From UBA7803 sp040219935 (GTDB lineage Bacteria; Pseudomonadota; Gammaproteobacteria; Pseudomonadales; Azotimanducaceae): a DNA stretch of 64,000 bases. The position numbers and the translations under genes were made by a program. Under the pieces are notes generated by a model, which was given only the letters and a program-made list of their open reading frames with translations, had not been told where the DNA came from and ran no database searches. The DNA lies in the NCBI GenBank assembly GCA_040219935.1, contig JAVJUA010000057.1:28939-92938 (forward strand), in the 5' to 3' direction. Each line of letters begins with the position of its first letter. Within the stretch, counting starts at the first letter, position 1. Shown here in pieces: positions 44,811 to 53,570 of the stretch.

Positions 44811-46253
44811 CTAGTCTCCAGTGGACGGTGCGGCCGGGGCTCGCGGCGGCGCCAGCTCGAGTGCGTCCGCCGCGGCCAGGCTCGCGGCATAGTGGCGGCG
44901 GCACAGCCACAGGCACAGCGAGCCGCAGGCCCCGAAGACCAGGGTCAGCGCGATCAGCGAGTAGCGCACGCCGTCCGCCTGGGGGAATACCTGCTCGTTT
45001 ACCAGCCCGGCCAGGGGCGGGCCCAGCATCATGCCCAGCGAGATGACGAACATGTACACGCCGGCGACGGTGGCGCGCATCTGCGGCGGCGTGATCACCG
45101 GCAGCGCGCCGAAGGCCAGCCCGAAAGGTGAGTTGACGAAGAACAGCGCCGGCGCGTAGAGCACGAATGCCAGGGTCGGGTTCGGCATGAGCTGAATGGC
45201 CAGCACCAGGGGAATGCCTGCGGCGCCGCCGATCAGGCCGGCCAGCACGTTGCCGTCCTGGCGGCCGCGCCGGTTCAACCAGCCGGCCAGCAGGCCCGCC
45301 CACACCGCGCCGAAGGGGGCGCAGACCAGGAAGATCCAGCCGAAGATCTGGGCCGCGTGCGCCGGCGCCAGGCCGTGCACGCGCGAGAAGAACGGCACGG
45401 TCCAGAACACGAAGGCGAAGCCCATCAGCGCGAACGACAGGAAGCCCAGGTGATGCAGCACGAAGGTGGCGGCGTTGCGCCGGTAGAACGCGCGGATCTG
45501 GGCGAACGAGGCCTGACTGCTGCCGGTGATCGGGTCTAGAACCAGGCGCCGTACCGGCTCGCGGATCAGCAGCATGACGGCGGCCAGCAGGATGCCGGGG
45601 GCGCCGACGTAGATGAACGTCTGCTGCCACGGTGCCAGCTCGCCGACGATGGGCAGCACGGGCAGCGGCCGCTGCTCGACGAAGGCCAGCACCATGCCGA
45701 CCACCACGAAGGCGAGGCCGGTGCCGATGATGGCGCCGGTCTGGAACACGCTCAGCGCCAGCGGAATTCTGTCCCGTGGGAAGTAGTCGCTGACCAGCGA
45801 GTTGGTCGCCGGCACCAGCGTGGCCTCGCCGACGCCGACGCCGATCCGGGCGGCGAGCACGGTCCAGAAGCTGCGGGTGAGGCCGCAGGCGATGGTCATG
45901 AGGCTCCACACGAAGATGCCGGCGGCGATGATGTGCTTGCGGCTGTAGCGATCGGCCATGAGCGCCAGGGGCAGCGCGGCGATCGCGTAGAACACGGCGA
46001 AGATGCCGTACAGCAGGCCGATCTGCGCGTCGCCGACGCCCAGGTCGGCCTTCATGGCATCGGCGACGATGGCCACCACCTGGCGGTCCACGTAGGAGAT
46101 TGCCGAGGCCAGGGCCAGCACGGCCACCACGAACCAGGCATAGCCCGTGCTCGGATAGGGGGCGGCGCCGGCGCCCGTCGCGGCGGCGGGGGGCGCTTCG
46201 GCTGCCGATGCGGCCGGGTCTGCGGCGGCTGCGCCGGTGGCGGGTATGGACAT
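44811..46253 (-). CDS. MFS transporter (spinster-like)
   Basis: A 480-residue inner-membrane carrier with 12 predicted helices. The first conserved motifs are SYVDRQVVAIV, GLLYGIFAVFYAIAALPLAL and the MFS loop LMADRYSRKHIIAAG. The Ala/Pro-rich ~35-residue N-terminal tail is unusual. It is clearly related to the transporter at 62529, sharing DRQVIAL-like and IKADLGL-like blocks. It lies in a minus-strand group with two NTF2-fold genes behind operator site 8. Probably imports substrate or exports an intermediate. Confidence 0.93.
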   Translation of the reverse strand: MSIPATGAAAADPAASAAEAPPAAATGAGAAPYPSTGYAWFVVAVLALASAISYVDRQVVAIVADAMKADLGVGDAQIGLLYGIFAVFYAIAALPLALMADRYSRKHIIAAGIFVWSLMTIACGLTRSFWTVLAARIGVGVGEATLVPATNSLVSDYFPRDRIPLALSVFQTGAIIGTGLAFVVVGMVLAFVEQRPLPVLPIVGELAPWQQTFIYVGAPGILLAAVMLLIREPVRRLVLDPITGSSQASFAQIRAFYRRNAATFVLHHLGFLSFALMGFAFVFWTVPFFSRVHGLAPAHAAQIFGWIFLVCAPFGAVWAGLLAGWLNRRGRQDGNVLAGLIGGAAGIPLVLAIQLMPNPTLAFVLYAPALFFVNSPFGLAFGALPVITPPQMRATVAGVYMFVISLGMMLGPPLAGLVNEQVFPQADGVRYSLIALTLVFGACGSLCLWLCRRHYAASLAAADALELAPPRAPAAPSTGD

Positions 46254-46272
46254 GATCTGCTTTGCTGTCTCG

Positions 46273-46815
46273 TCAGCGGGCGAGCAGCTTGTCGAGCGGA
46301 TCGTCGGGGTGGCGCGCGCCCCTGGCCAGGCCGTCGAAGGGCGGCCCGTCGAGAATGGCGGTGGCCGGCGCGTTCTGATTCCAGTCCATCACCACCTGCC
46401 GATGCAGGATCTTCCACACCCGGTCGCGCCGCTCCATGGTGTCCAGGTAGCGGCCGAGGTAGGTCATCTCGGTATCCGGCGCGCCGTCGCCGGCGCGGTA
46501 GTGATAGGCGGTGACGTACGTCTCCACCAGCGCACGGTCGCCGCGGAACTCGATCAGCGTGTTGGTCAGCGAGTGCTGGGTGCGCGCGTAGGCGCGTATG
46601 GCGCCCGGCAGCATCGCGCAGAACTCGTACGCGTTGCCGTTGAAGCCGCCGTAGGCGACGGTGGCGTCGGGCCAGTAGGCGCCCTTCAGGGTGGCTTCGT
46701 CGGCACGGTCGACGCCGCGGCTGTGCCTGGCCAGAACCTCCTGAATCGCCAGACGATCGGCCACCTCGGCCGCCGTCGGCACCCGGCCCGTCTCGTCTGC
46801 TTGCTGTTCGGCCAT
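46273..46815 (-). CDS. SnoaL-like NTF2-fold protein
   Basis: A 180-residue protein with VADRLAIQEVLARHSRGVDRADEATLKGAYWPD, then HSLTNTLIEFRGDRALVETYVTAYHY and WKILHRQVVMDWNQN. Same SnoaL_4 type as 44247. The ATG at 46815 has a GGGAGAG ribosome site upstream. It is the first gene behind operator site 8, followed by the MFS transporter 19 nt later. Function unknown; close association with transport is notable. Confidence 0.87.
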   Translation of the reverse strand: MAEQQADETGRVPTAAEVADRLAIQEVLARHSRGVDRADEATLKGAYWPDATVAYGGFNGNAYEFCAMLPGAIRAYARTQHSLTNTLIEFRGDRALVETYVTAYHYRAGDGAPDTEMTYLGRYLDTMERRDRVWKILHRQVVMDWNQNAPATAILDGPPFDGLARGARHPDDPLDKLLAR

Positions 46816-46850
46816 CGCCTCTCCCCCAAGATGCCGCGCGCGGCATTGCA

Positions 46851-46874
46851 GAAACCGTCCGGCACGATTGTTTT
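46851..46874 (+). promoter_or_regulatory. Operator-like site 8 (ACCGTCA-N4-TGACTGT family)
   Basis: Core 46854-46871 reads ACCGTCC-GGCA-CGATTGT (11/14), almost identical to site 2 in its right half. It lies 39 nt upstream of the NTF2-like/MFS transcript and close to the end of the VOC gene. Confidence 0.55.
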
Positions 46875-46907
46875 GGCCGGGGGCCTGGAAGTCAACCGGC
46901 GTCGTCG

Positions 46908-47426
46908 CTAGGGAGCCCGCAGCGGCTCCCGGCCGTCCCACCCCAGGGCGGCTTCGCGAACCAGGCGGTAGAAGCCCTCGAGCGCCTCGCCCGGCTCGTA
47001 GAGCTCGATCAGGTGCCCAAGCGTTGCGGTGGCGTCCACGAAGGCGAATGCCACCCCGGTGCGGGTGCGGGCCCGGGTGGCCAGGGGCATGCCGAGCCGT
47101 TCGTGGTCGTCGATGGCGCGCTCCAGGTCCGGCACGAAGAAGGCCAGGTGGTGCAGACCCTCCTGCCCCGGCGCGAAGAGGTCGCGGAAGGGCGATGGCC
47201 CGTCGTCGTCCTGCTGCACCAGCTCCACCATGACGTCGCCCCACTGCCCGTAAGCGGATGAGTGCACGAATCCGCACGGCTGGCCGCGATGGGTCGCCGA
47301 CTCGAGCTCGATACGATCGATCACGTAGAACGGGCCGGCCCCGAAGCGCTCGCTGAAGCGCCGCGCGCTGGCGCGGATGTCGGTCACGAAGTAGGCGATC
47401 TGCACGGGTCCCGAACGTGACGGCAT
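46908..47426 (-). CDS. VOC-family (glyoxalase/bleomycin-resistance fold) protein
   Basis: A 172-residue VOC protein with two beta-alpha-beta-beta-beta units: VQIAYFVTDIRASARRFSERFGAGPFYV and GLHHLAFFVPDLERAIDDHERL. The metal-ligand positions His and Glu are suggested by GLHHLAF and LGHLIELYEP; the first-unit ligand is unclear. ATG 47426 (MPSRSG) is chosen over a start at 47474 that would run through operator site 9. Divergent from Rieske E. Related VOC genes at 54736 and 58616 share the YFV-D and GFHH blocks. Confidence 0.86.
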   Translation of the reverse strand: MPSRSGPVQIAYFVTDIRASARRFSERFGAGPFYVIDRIELESATHRGQPCGFVHSSAYGQWGDVMVELVQQDDDGPSPFRDLFAPGQEGLHHLAFFVPDLERAIDDHERLGMPLATRARTRTGVAFAFVDATATLGHLIELYEPGEALEGFYRLVREAALGWDGREPLRAP

Positions 47427-47463
47427 GGGCTGGGCCCTCGCGATGTCGGCGGTGGCCCAGATT

Positions 47464-47487
47464 AAAACAGTCAAAATTGACGGTAAA
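47464..47487 (-). promoter_or_regulatory. Operator-like site 9, perfect consensus copy
   Basis: On the minus strand the core 47467-47484 reads ACCGTCA-ATTT-TGACTGT, a 14/14 match. It lies midway in the divergent region, 41 nt from the VOC start and 49 nt from Rieske E. Confidence 0.75.
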
Positions 47488-47532
47488 CAGGCCGACGTTC
47501 CATACTTCCGGCTCGGCGAGGGAGAGACCGCA

Positions 47533-48918
47533 ATGACCTATGACCTGACCAAACCGGCCGACAGCGACCTGGCGCCCGGTGCGGCCCGATGTCCGGGGCC
47601 GAGCACGCGCGACATCATTCTGAAAGACGCCGATCGCGTGCCTGCACCGCTGGTGGCGGAGTCGTACCGGTTCCTCGGCGACGACGACGTGCCGTTCTCG
47701 CGCTACACCTCCCAGGCGTTCTTCGACGCCGAGATCGACAAGCTGTGGTCACGCACCTGGCAGTGGGCCTGTCGCGAAGAGCACATACCGAAGCCGGGTG
47801 ACTACTACGTCTACGACGTCGGCCCGTACTCGGCGCTGGTGGTGCGCGACCGCGGCGGCGAGATCCGTGCGTTCGCCAACTCGTGTCCGCATCGTGGCAT
47901 GCAGTTCTGCGAGGCGGGCACGTCCGGCAAGGGCAAGCAGTTTCTGCGCTGCCCGTTTCACGGCATGACATGGAACCTGGACGGCTCGCTGCGCGAGATT
48001 CCGTGCCGGTGGGACTTTCCCCATGTCGAAGACGATCAGTTCGGGCTTACCGCGCTGCCCACCGGCACCTGGGGCGGCTTCGTGTTCGTCAGCTTCGATC
48101 GCGATGCCGAGCCTCTGGAGTCGTTCCTCGGCGTGCTGCCCGAGCACTTCGCCGCCTGCGCCTGGCCGCTGGAGGATCGCTACGTCCACCTGCACATGCA
48201 CAAGGTGCTGCCGGGCAACTGGAAGATGTGCATGGAGGGCTTTCTCGAGGCCTACCACGTGCTGGCGACCCATCCGGAGGGGCTGCGTACCGCCGGCGAT
48301 GCCAACGCCCAGTACGACGTCTTCGGCAAGAACGTCAGCCGCTTCCTGCACACCATTGCCTACCCGAGCCCGCACCTGCCGAAGACGCTGAGCGAGCGCG
48401 AGCTGTTCGCCGCGCTCGGCCATGATCCGGACGAGCTGCCGGAGGGGGTGGGCGCCCGCCAGCGCCACGCCGACCTCATGCGGCAGCGCCTTGGCGCCGA
48501 GTTCGGCGTCGATCTGTCCGGCGTCAGCAACAGCCAGATGCTCGACTCCATCGAGTACTTCCTGTTTCCGAACGCATGCTTCTTCCCCGGCATCAACATC
48601 CCGCTCATCTACCGGTTCCGGCCGCTGGACGTCGACCACTGCATCCACGAGATCATGATGCTGCGGCCGCTGCCCGAGGACGGCTCGCGGCCGCCGCCGG
48701 CGGAGGTGGTGCACCTCGGCATCGACGACTCCTACCAGGAGGTGGCATCGTTCGCGGCGACCGGGCTCGCCTACGTGCTCGACCAGGACACCGACAACTT
48801 CCGCCGTCAGCGCGCCGGCATGAAGGCGTCCCTGAAGCCGGGGCAGACGCTCGGCAACTATCAGGAAGTGCGCATCCGCCACTTTCATCAGACCCTGGAC
48901 GAGTACCTCGGCCGATGA
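47533..48918 (+). CDS. Rieske non-haem iron oxygenase, alpha subunit (E)
   Basis: A 461-residue oxygenase component. Rieske ligands are C118-x-H120 and C140-x2-H143 (CPHRG, CPFHGM). The iron site lies in GFLEAYHVLATHPE, giving E-x2-H-x4-H. The C-terminal IRHFHQTLDEYL block is shared with Rieske C, so C and E form a second subgroup next to A and D. It has a 50-residue N-terminal lead-in before the usual start of the fold. Operator site 9 is 49 nt upstream. No beta subunit is directly beside it, though three NTF2-fold genes follow. Confidence 0.93.
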   Translation: MTYDLTKPADSDLAPGAARCPGPSTRDIILKDADRVPAPLVAESYRFLGDDDVPFSRYTSQAFFDAEIDKLWSRTWQWACREEHIPKPGDYYVYDVGPYSALVVRDRGGEIRAFANSCPHRGMQFCEAGTSGKGKQFLRCPFHGMTWNLDGSLREIPCRWDFPHVEDDQFGLTALPTGTWGGFVFVSFDRDAEPLESFLGVLPEHFAACAWPLEDRYVHLHMHKVLPGNWKMCMEGFLEAYHVLATHPEGLRTAGDANAQYDVFGKNVSRFLHTIAYPSPHLPKTLSERELFAALGHDPDELPEGVGARQRHADLMRQRLGAEFGVDLSGVSNSQMLDSIEYFLFPNACFFPGINIPLIYRFRPLDVDHCIHEIMMLRPLPEDGSRPPPAEVVHLGIDDSYQEVASFAATGLAYVLDQDTDNFRRQRAGMKASLKPGQTLGNYQEVRIRHFHQTLDEYLGR

Positions 48919-48974
48919 GCCCGGCGTCCGCGGCGCGGGCCGGCTGAGGCCCGGTGGCCCCGGCCGGCTGCCGG

Positions 48975-49463
48975 TCAGGCGATGGTGGTGTTCAGGTGCC
49001 GGCTCATGTCGCCGACGTTGTCGATCAGCACGCGCCGCTCGGCCAGGGCCCAGCCGCGCAGCGACATCTGAAAGCGGTCGTGATAGCGGCCGCCGGCAAC
49101 GATTTCGTTGCGGCCGTCGATGGTCTGGTAGGCGGTGAAGTAGCTGCGCACGTCGGCGCCGGTGAGCGGGGCGTCGAACTGGCAGCGGACGTTGGTGGTG
49201 ACGTGGCGGGTGCGGGGCGTGCAGTGGCCGCGCCGGTACTCGACCTCGTTACCCTCGGCGTCGTAGAAGCGGATGATGCTGCGATAGTGATCGGCGATCT
49301 CCGTGCCGCCCTGCAGACGGGTGCCGTCGGGCAGCACGAGCACGCAGCCGCCGAGCACGTTCGCCAGCATCTCCATGTCGCCATCGTCGACGGCCTCCGC
49401 GTAGCGGTACAGCACGTCTTCGATGGCAATGCGGGCCTGGGTCAGATGCAGGTTGCGTTCCAT
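48975..49463 (-). CDS. SnoaL-like / dioxygenase small-subunit-like NTF2-fold protein
   Basis: A 162-residue protein: TQARIAIEDVLYRYAEAVDDGDMEMLANVLGGCVLVLP, then GHCTPRTRHVTTNVRCQFD and ALAERRVLIDNVGDMSRHL. By length and pattern it is the closest here to an aromatic-ring dioxygenase beta subunit, though still more SnoaL-like. It converges with Rieske E, so it is not in its transcript, and it is divergent from the NTF2-fold gene at 49513 across 49 nt. Function unknown. Confidence 0.84.
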   Translation of the reverse strand: MERNLHLTQARIAIEDVLYRYAEAVDDGDMEMLANVLGGCVLVLPDGTRLQGGTEIADHYRSIIRFYDAEGNEVEYRRGHCTPRTRHVTTNVRCQFDAPLTGADVRSYFTAYQTIDGRNEIVAGGRYHDRFQMSLRGWALAERRVLIDNVGDMSRHLNTTIA

Positions 49464-49512
49464 GTGTCTGTCTCCTTGTGAATCTCAATTCTCGACCAAC
49501 TGAGGGGGAATC

Positions 49513-49977
49513 ATGACCATTGAAGAGCTGCTCGAGATCGAAGCCATCAAGCAGATGCGTCATCTTTATTCGCACTACTACGACGGCAACATGCTCGACG
49601 AGCTGGTCGACATCTTCACCGACGATGCCGTGTGCGAGTTCGGCGAGGCTTTCGGTGGCGACTGGGTCGGCAAGGCCCAGATCCGCGAGCGCTACCACGA
49701 CTTCCTGATCGGCAGCGGCCGCGCCGTGCACTCGCAGATGCACGCCGTCACCAATCCCTGGATTCGTCTGCATGGCAGCGATCTGGCCTATGGCCGCTGG
49801 TACCAGCTCAACCTCAACGTGGCCGAGGGCGCCGAGAACCCGCTCACCCTGTTCGGCATCTACGACGACGTCTACCGGAAGGTGGCGGGGCAGTGGAAGA
49901 TCCACCGCACCCGCATCGACTTCCTGTGGCCGCGGCGCGAGTTCTACGGTCAGCGCCAGTGGCCGCCGGCCGGTTGA
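49513..49977 (+). CDS. SnoaL-like NTF2-fold protein
   Basis: A 154-residue protein: EELLEIEAIKQMRHLYSHYYDGNMLDELVDIFTDDAVCEFG is the standard opening, followed by AVHSQMHAVTNPWIRLHGSDLAYGRWYQL and KIHRTRIDFLWPRR. It resembles the copy at 9403, which also ends in LQFLWPKR. It converges on the next NTF2-fold gene. Function unknown. Confidence 0.87.
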   Translation: MTIEELLEIEAIKQMRHLYSHYYDGNMLDELVDIFTDDAVCEFGEAFGGDWVGKAQIRERYHDFLIGSGRAVHSQMHAVTNPWIRLHGSDLAYGRWYQLNLNVAEGAENPLTLFGIYDDVYRKVAGQWKIHRTRIDFLWPRREFYGQRQWPPAG

Positions 49978-49987
49978 GCGGCGCCGG

Positions 49988-50401
49988 CTAGCGGCTCTCT
50001 TCGGCGTTCAGAATCTGGTAGACGCGCTTTCTGAAGAACCAGCGGCCGTCGCGCTTGACGTAGTCGTCGGTGTACTGACCGGTGATGTTGCGCTTGACGC
50101 CGTCCTTCTGGTGCAGGAACTCCTGCTGATACCAGGTGCCCCGGGCCTTGTCGCCATCGACGACGATGGGGCCCGCGGAGGCGAAGAAGCCGACGAACGA
50201 GAAGGCCGACATGGCCCCCTGCCAGCGCTCGACGACGTTGTTCCGCCCATTGACGTCGCCAAGGCCCGGCAGGGTCCAGGTGGCGTCCTCGGTCCAGTTG
50301 GCGGCCCAGGCTTCGCCGTCGAAGCGCATGACCGCATCGTTGTACGAGTCGATGAGCTCGCGAATGGCCAGACGATCTTCCAGTGGTCCGCTGCTGATCA
50401 C
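49988..50401 (-). CDS. SnoaL-like NTF2-fold protein
   Basis: A 137-residue protein: DRLAIRELIDSYNDAVMRFDGEAWAANWTEDATWTLPG, FSFVGFFASAGPIVVDGDKARGTWY and DYVKRDGRWFFRKRVYQIL. The GTG at 50401 is chosen because a GGGGGG ribosome site lies 6 nt upstream and the fold begins a few residues later; no ATG fits. The third NTF2-fold gene in a row (48975-50401). Function unknown. Confidence 0.85.
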   Translation of the reverse strand: MISSGPLEDRLAIRELIDSYNDAVMRFDGEAWAANWTEDATWTLPGLGDVNGRNNVVERWQGAMSAFSFVGFFASAGPIVVDGDKARGTWYQQEFLHQKDGVKRNITGQYTDDYVKRDGRWFFRKRVYQILNAEESR

Positions 50402-50573
50402 CGTTACCCCCCTTCGAGTGCGATGTGGTTGGACAAGTCGCCGGTAGCATACCGCGCCGGGAGCGGCCAACGGAATCGATCGGGAAAAACCTGTCGAAAC
50501 CGGGAGGGCGGCGGCCGCTTCCGCCGTCGGGCATGATGACGACCTCGACGGTGACCGGGGAGGGGGCCAGGTC

Positions 50574-52514
50574 ATGGCACTGACGCACGTGCTGACGCCG
50601 ATCACGATCAATGGTCTCGAGATCCGCAACCGCGTGGTGCGCACGGCCCACGGCACCAGCCTCGGGCATGGCGATCTCTCTGACGACCTGATCGCCTACC
50701 ACGAGGCCCGTGCCCGGGGCGGCGTCGGCCTGTCGCTGCTGGAGGCTTCCAGCGTGCACTGGAGCGGCCCCATGACGCTGCACGCCTGGGACGACGCGGT
50801 GGTGCCGCGCTATGCGGCGCTGATGCGGCGGCTGCGCCCGCACGGCATGCGCATGTTTCTGCAGATCAATCACATGGGCGCCTTCGGCGGCGCGCCCTGG
50901 CAACGGCCCTGGTCGGCGTCCGAACTGCCGTTGCCGGGTTCGGCGATGCAGTCCCATGCCATGTCGGCGGCCGACATCGACGAGCTGGTGGCCGCGTTCG
51001 CGGCGGCGGCGCGACGTGCCCGCGACGGCGGCCTCGACGGCGTCGAGGTGCACGCGGCCCACGGCTTTCTGATTCAGCAGTTCATCTCGCCGGCCTGGAA
51101 CCGGCGTGACGACGACTATGGCGGCAGCTTCGAGAACCGCATGCGCTTCTACCTGCGGGTGCTGGCCGCGGTGCGTGACGCCGTGGGGCCCGACTTCGTG
51201 GTGGGAACCCGGGTCGGTCCCCATGACTTCCCCGGCGGCCTGAACGTCGACGAGCACGTCGACATCGTCCGCCGGGTGCTGCAGGAGCGCTTGATCGACT
51301 ACCTGAACGTATCCCACGGCAGCGCCCTGAACAGCCACAAGATCATCGGCGCCATGCACGAGGACACGGGCTACGAGCTGGCCTCCAGCGTGCCCATCAC
51401 CCGGCTCACCGACCTGCCCACCCTGGTCACCGGGCGCTTCCTGAGCCTGGCCGACGCCGATCGCGTCATCGCCGCCGGCGACGCCGATCTGGTGGGCATG
51501 ACCCGGGCGCACATCGCCGATCCCGATCTGGTGCGCAAGACCGTGGCCGGGCGTAGCCACGAGGTTCGGCCCTGCATCGGCTGCAACCAGGGCTGCGTGG
51601 GCGGCCTTGCCAAGGGCCGGATCGGCTGCGCGGTGAATCCGGCCGCGGGGTGGGAGCGGATCCTGGACGAAGCGCTGGTGACCCGGGCTTCGGCACGGCG
51701 TCGGGTGCTGGTGGCCGGCGGCGGTCCGGCCGGTCTCGAGGCGGCGCGTCTGGCGGCGCTGCGTGGCCACGCGGTGACGGTGGTGGAGGCGGCCGGCCGG
51801 CTCGGCGGCAAGGTGGTCGCGGCTCGCCAGGCGCCGCGGCATGCGGACATCGGCCGCATCGTCGACTGGCTGGCGGCGGAGATCGACCGGCTGGGTGTCA
51901 GCGTGCGCCTGGGCCGGGCGGTCGATGACGCGCTGCTGGCTGAGCTTGCGCCCGACGCGCTGGTGGTGGCCACCGGCGCCGCCTGGCAGGCCGCGCGCCC
52001 CGGGTCGACGCCGCTGGGCGACGCGCCGCCGCACGTGCTGTCGGCCGAGGCGCTGCTTACCGGGCAGCACAACGCCGTCGGCCAGAGCGCCGTGGTGGTG
52101 GACGAGGTGGGCGGCTACGAGGCCATCGGTGCCGCAGAGTTCCTGGTGACCCAGGGCGTCCGCGTCACGTTTGTGACGCCGCTGGACGCCTTTGCGCCGC
52201 TGCTGGTGGCGGCCGGCGTAGCGCGCCCGGCCTGGGAGCGGTTGTCCGCCAGTGGGCGGTTCCGCCTGGTGACCCGCGGACGCCTGGTGAGGGCGGCAGC
52301 CGGTCAGGCGGCGGTTGCGTCTCTGGACGGCTGGCCGGATCTGACGGTGCCGGCCGATACCCTGGTGCCCGTGAGCGCCGGGCATCGTGATGAGGCGCTG
52401 GCGGCGGCCGCCCGGCAGCGCGGCATCGAGGTGCACGTGGTGGGCGACGCTGCCGGTGCCGGGCTGCTGCCCGGCGCCATCGAGTCGGGCCACCGGGCCG
52501 GGCGGTCGCTGTGA
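50574..52514 (+). CDS. NADH:flavin oxidoreductase / 2-enoate reductase (OYE-type, FMN, Fe-S, FAD)
   Basis: A 646-residue multi-cofactor reductase like 2,4-dienoyl-CoA reductase, trimethylamine dehydrogenase and the bile-acid enzymes BaiCD/BaiH. An FMN-binding TIM barrel (HAAHGFLIQQFISPAWNRR and YGGSFENRMRFYLRVL) comes first; then the [4Fe-4S] motif C-x2-C-x3-C-x11-C in CIGCNQGC and IGCAVNPAAG near residues 325-345; then a nucleotide fold VLVAGGGPAGLEAARLAALRG. It should reduce an activated C=C bond in a ring or acyl chain. A separate transcript with 172 nt upstream and no recognised operator. Confidence 0.92.
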   Translation: MALTHVLTPITINGLEIRNRVVRTAHGTSLGHGDLSDDLIAYHEARARGGVGLSLLEASSVHWSGPMTLHAWDDAVVPRYAALMRRLRPHGMRMFLQINHMGAFGGAPWQRPWSASELPLPGSAMQSHAMSAADIDELVAAFAAAARRARDGGLDGVEVHAAHGFLIQQFISPAWNRRDDDYGGSFENRMRFYLRVLAAVRDAVGPDFVVGTRVGPHDFPGGLNVDEHVDIVRRVLQERLIDYLNVSHGSALNSHKIIGAMHEDTGYELASSVPITRLTDLPTLVTGRFLSLADADRVIAAGDADLVGMTRAHIADPDLVRKTVAGRSHEVRPCIGCNQGCVGGLAKGRIGCAVNPAAGWERILDEALVTRASARRRVLVAGGGPAGLEAARLAALRGHAVTVVEAAGRLGGKVVAARQAPRHADIGRIVDWLAAEIDRLGVSVRLGRAVDDALLAELAPDALVVATGAAWQAARPGSTPLGDAPPHVLSAEALLTGQHNAVGQSAVVVDEVGGYEAIGAAEFLVTQGVRVTFVTPLDAFAPLLVAAGVARPAWERLSASGRFRLVTRGRLVRAAAGQAAVASLDGWPDLTVPADTLVPVSAGHRDEALAAAARQRGIEVHVVGDAAGAGLLPGAIESGHRAGRSL

Positions 52515-52542
52515 GGCCGACGCGCTGCCCGGCGCCGGGACT

Positions 52543-53424
52543 TCAGCCGGGCACCATCCGCGGTCGGTAGATGGGCAGCGGCTCGACCTCGCGGTAGTGG
52601 GCGTCGAGTTCGGCCACCGTCCACGGCGCCTCGTGGAAGGTGACGTGGCGCTCCTCGGGGTGGGCCCAGAGCGCCGTCTTGCGGCCGTTGAAGGTGAGGC
52701 ACTGGCCGTTCAGGTGTGCGGCGCCGTCGCTGGCCAGCCACACCAGCCCCGTCGCCACTTCTTCGGGCTTGCCGAAGCCCATCTGCACCGGCGCCGGTGC
52801 GGTCTCACCCTTCGCCGCGGCGGCCTCACGCGCCCGCTCGAACACGACCTGGGTCATATCGGTTTCGGCGATGGGCCACATGGCGTTGGTACGGATGCCG
52901 TAACGGCCGAACTCGAGGACGGCCGTGCGCAGCAGGCCCATCATGCCTTCCTTGGCGGCGGCGTAGTTGCCCTGGCCGAATCCGCCCGCCAGGCCCGAGC
53001 CCGACATGATCTGGATGATGTGGCCGCCGCCCTCGCGCATGGCGAGGGCGGCGTGCTTGGTGCACAGGAACGCGCCGCGCAGGTGCACGGCGACCACCGC
53101 GTCGAAGTCGTCGGCCGACATCTTCATCAGCGTGCGGTCGCGGACGATGCCGGCGTTGTTGACCATCACGTCGATGCCGCCGAAGCGCTCGACGCAGGTG
53201 CTCACCAGCCGCTCGCAGACGTCCTCCTCGGCCACCGAGCCGGGCACCGCGACCACGCTGCCGCCGGCGCCGGCAATGACCGACTCCACCTCGGCCAGGG
53301 CCTCCTGATTGGTGCCGTTGATCACCACCCGCGCGCCGGCGGCGGCACTGGCGATGGCGAAGGCACGGCCGAGGCCGCGTGACGAGCCGGTGATGACGAT
53401 GCGTTTTCCGTCGAGTGTGGGCAC
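52543..53424 (-). CDS. Short-chain dehydrogenase/reductase
   Basis: A 293-residue SDR with TGSSRGLGRAFAIASAAAGARV, NNAGIVRDRTLMKM, serine in IMSGSG and YAAAK. The tail GAAHLNGQCLTFNGRKTALW, with a ~35-residue extension to IYRPRMVPG, is typical of SDRs related to the (3R)-hydroxyacyl-CoA dehydrogenase part of multifunctional enzymes. It converges on the OYE-type reductase and is divergent from the SDR at 53571. Likely acts on a CoA ester or ring ketone; uncertain. Confidence 0.92.
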   Translation of the reverse strand: MPTLDGKRIVITGSSRGLGRAFAIASAAAGARVVINGTNQEALAEVESVIAGAGGSVVAVPGSVAEEDVCERLVSTCVERFGGIDVMVNNAGIVRDRTLMKMSADDFDAVVAVHLRGAFLCTKHAALAMREGGGHIIQIMSGSGLAGGFGQGNYAAAKEGMMGLLRTAVLEFGRYGIRTNAMWPIAETDMTQVVFERAREAAAAKGETAPAPVQMGFGKPEEVATGLVWLASDGAAHLNGQCLTFNGRKTALWAHPEERHVTFHEAPWTVAELDAHYREVEPLPIYRPRMVPG

Positions 53425-53570
53425 TGTGGCTTCCTGCTGTTGGCTGTCGGAACCCTAATGGGCGTGGTGGCGCAATGCAACGGCGGTGCGCCGGTTGGTA
53501 TCGAGGGTCTAGTGGCCGTGGCGAATCGTGCCACAATGGCCGGCGTTGCAATCGAACGAGGGGAGACGGC

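Noticed and set aside
50483..50506. Possible operator copy in the AAAAACCTGTCGAAACCGGG stretch before the OYE-type gene
   Set aside because: Right arm does not match and the left arm has several mismatches.
52527..52552. GCCCGGC/GCCGGGC hairpin between convergent genes as terminator
   Set aside because: Long loop, no U-tract, and it runs over a stop codon; too weak to list as a feature.
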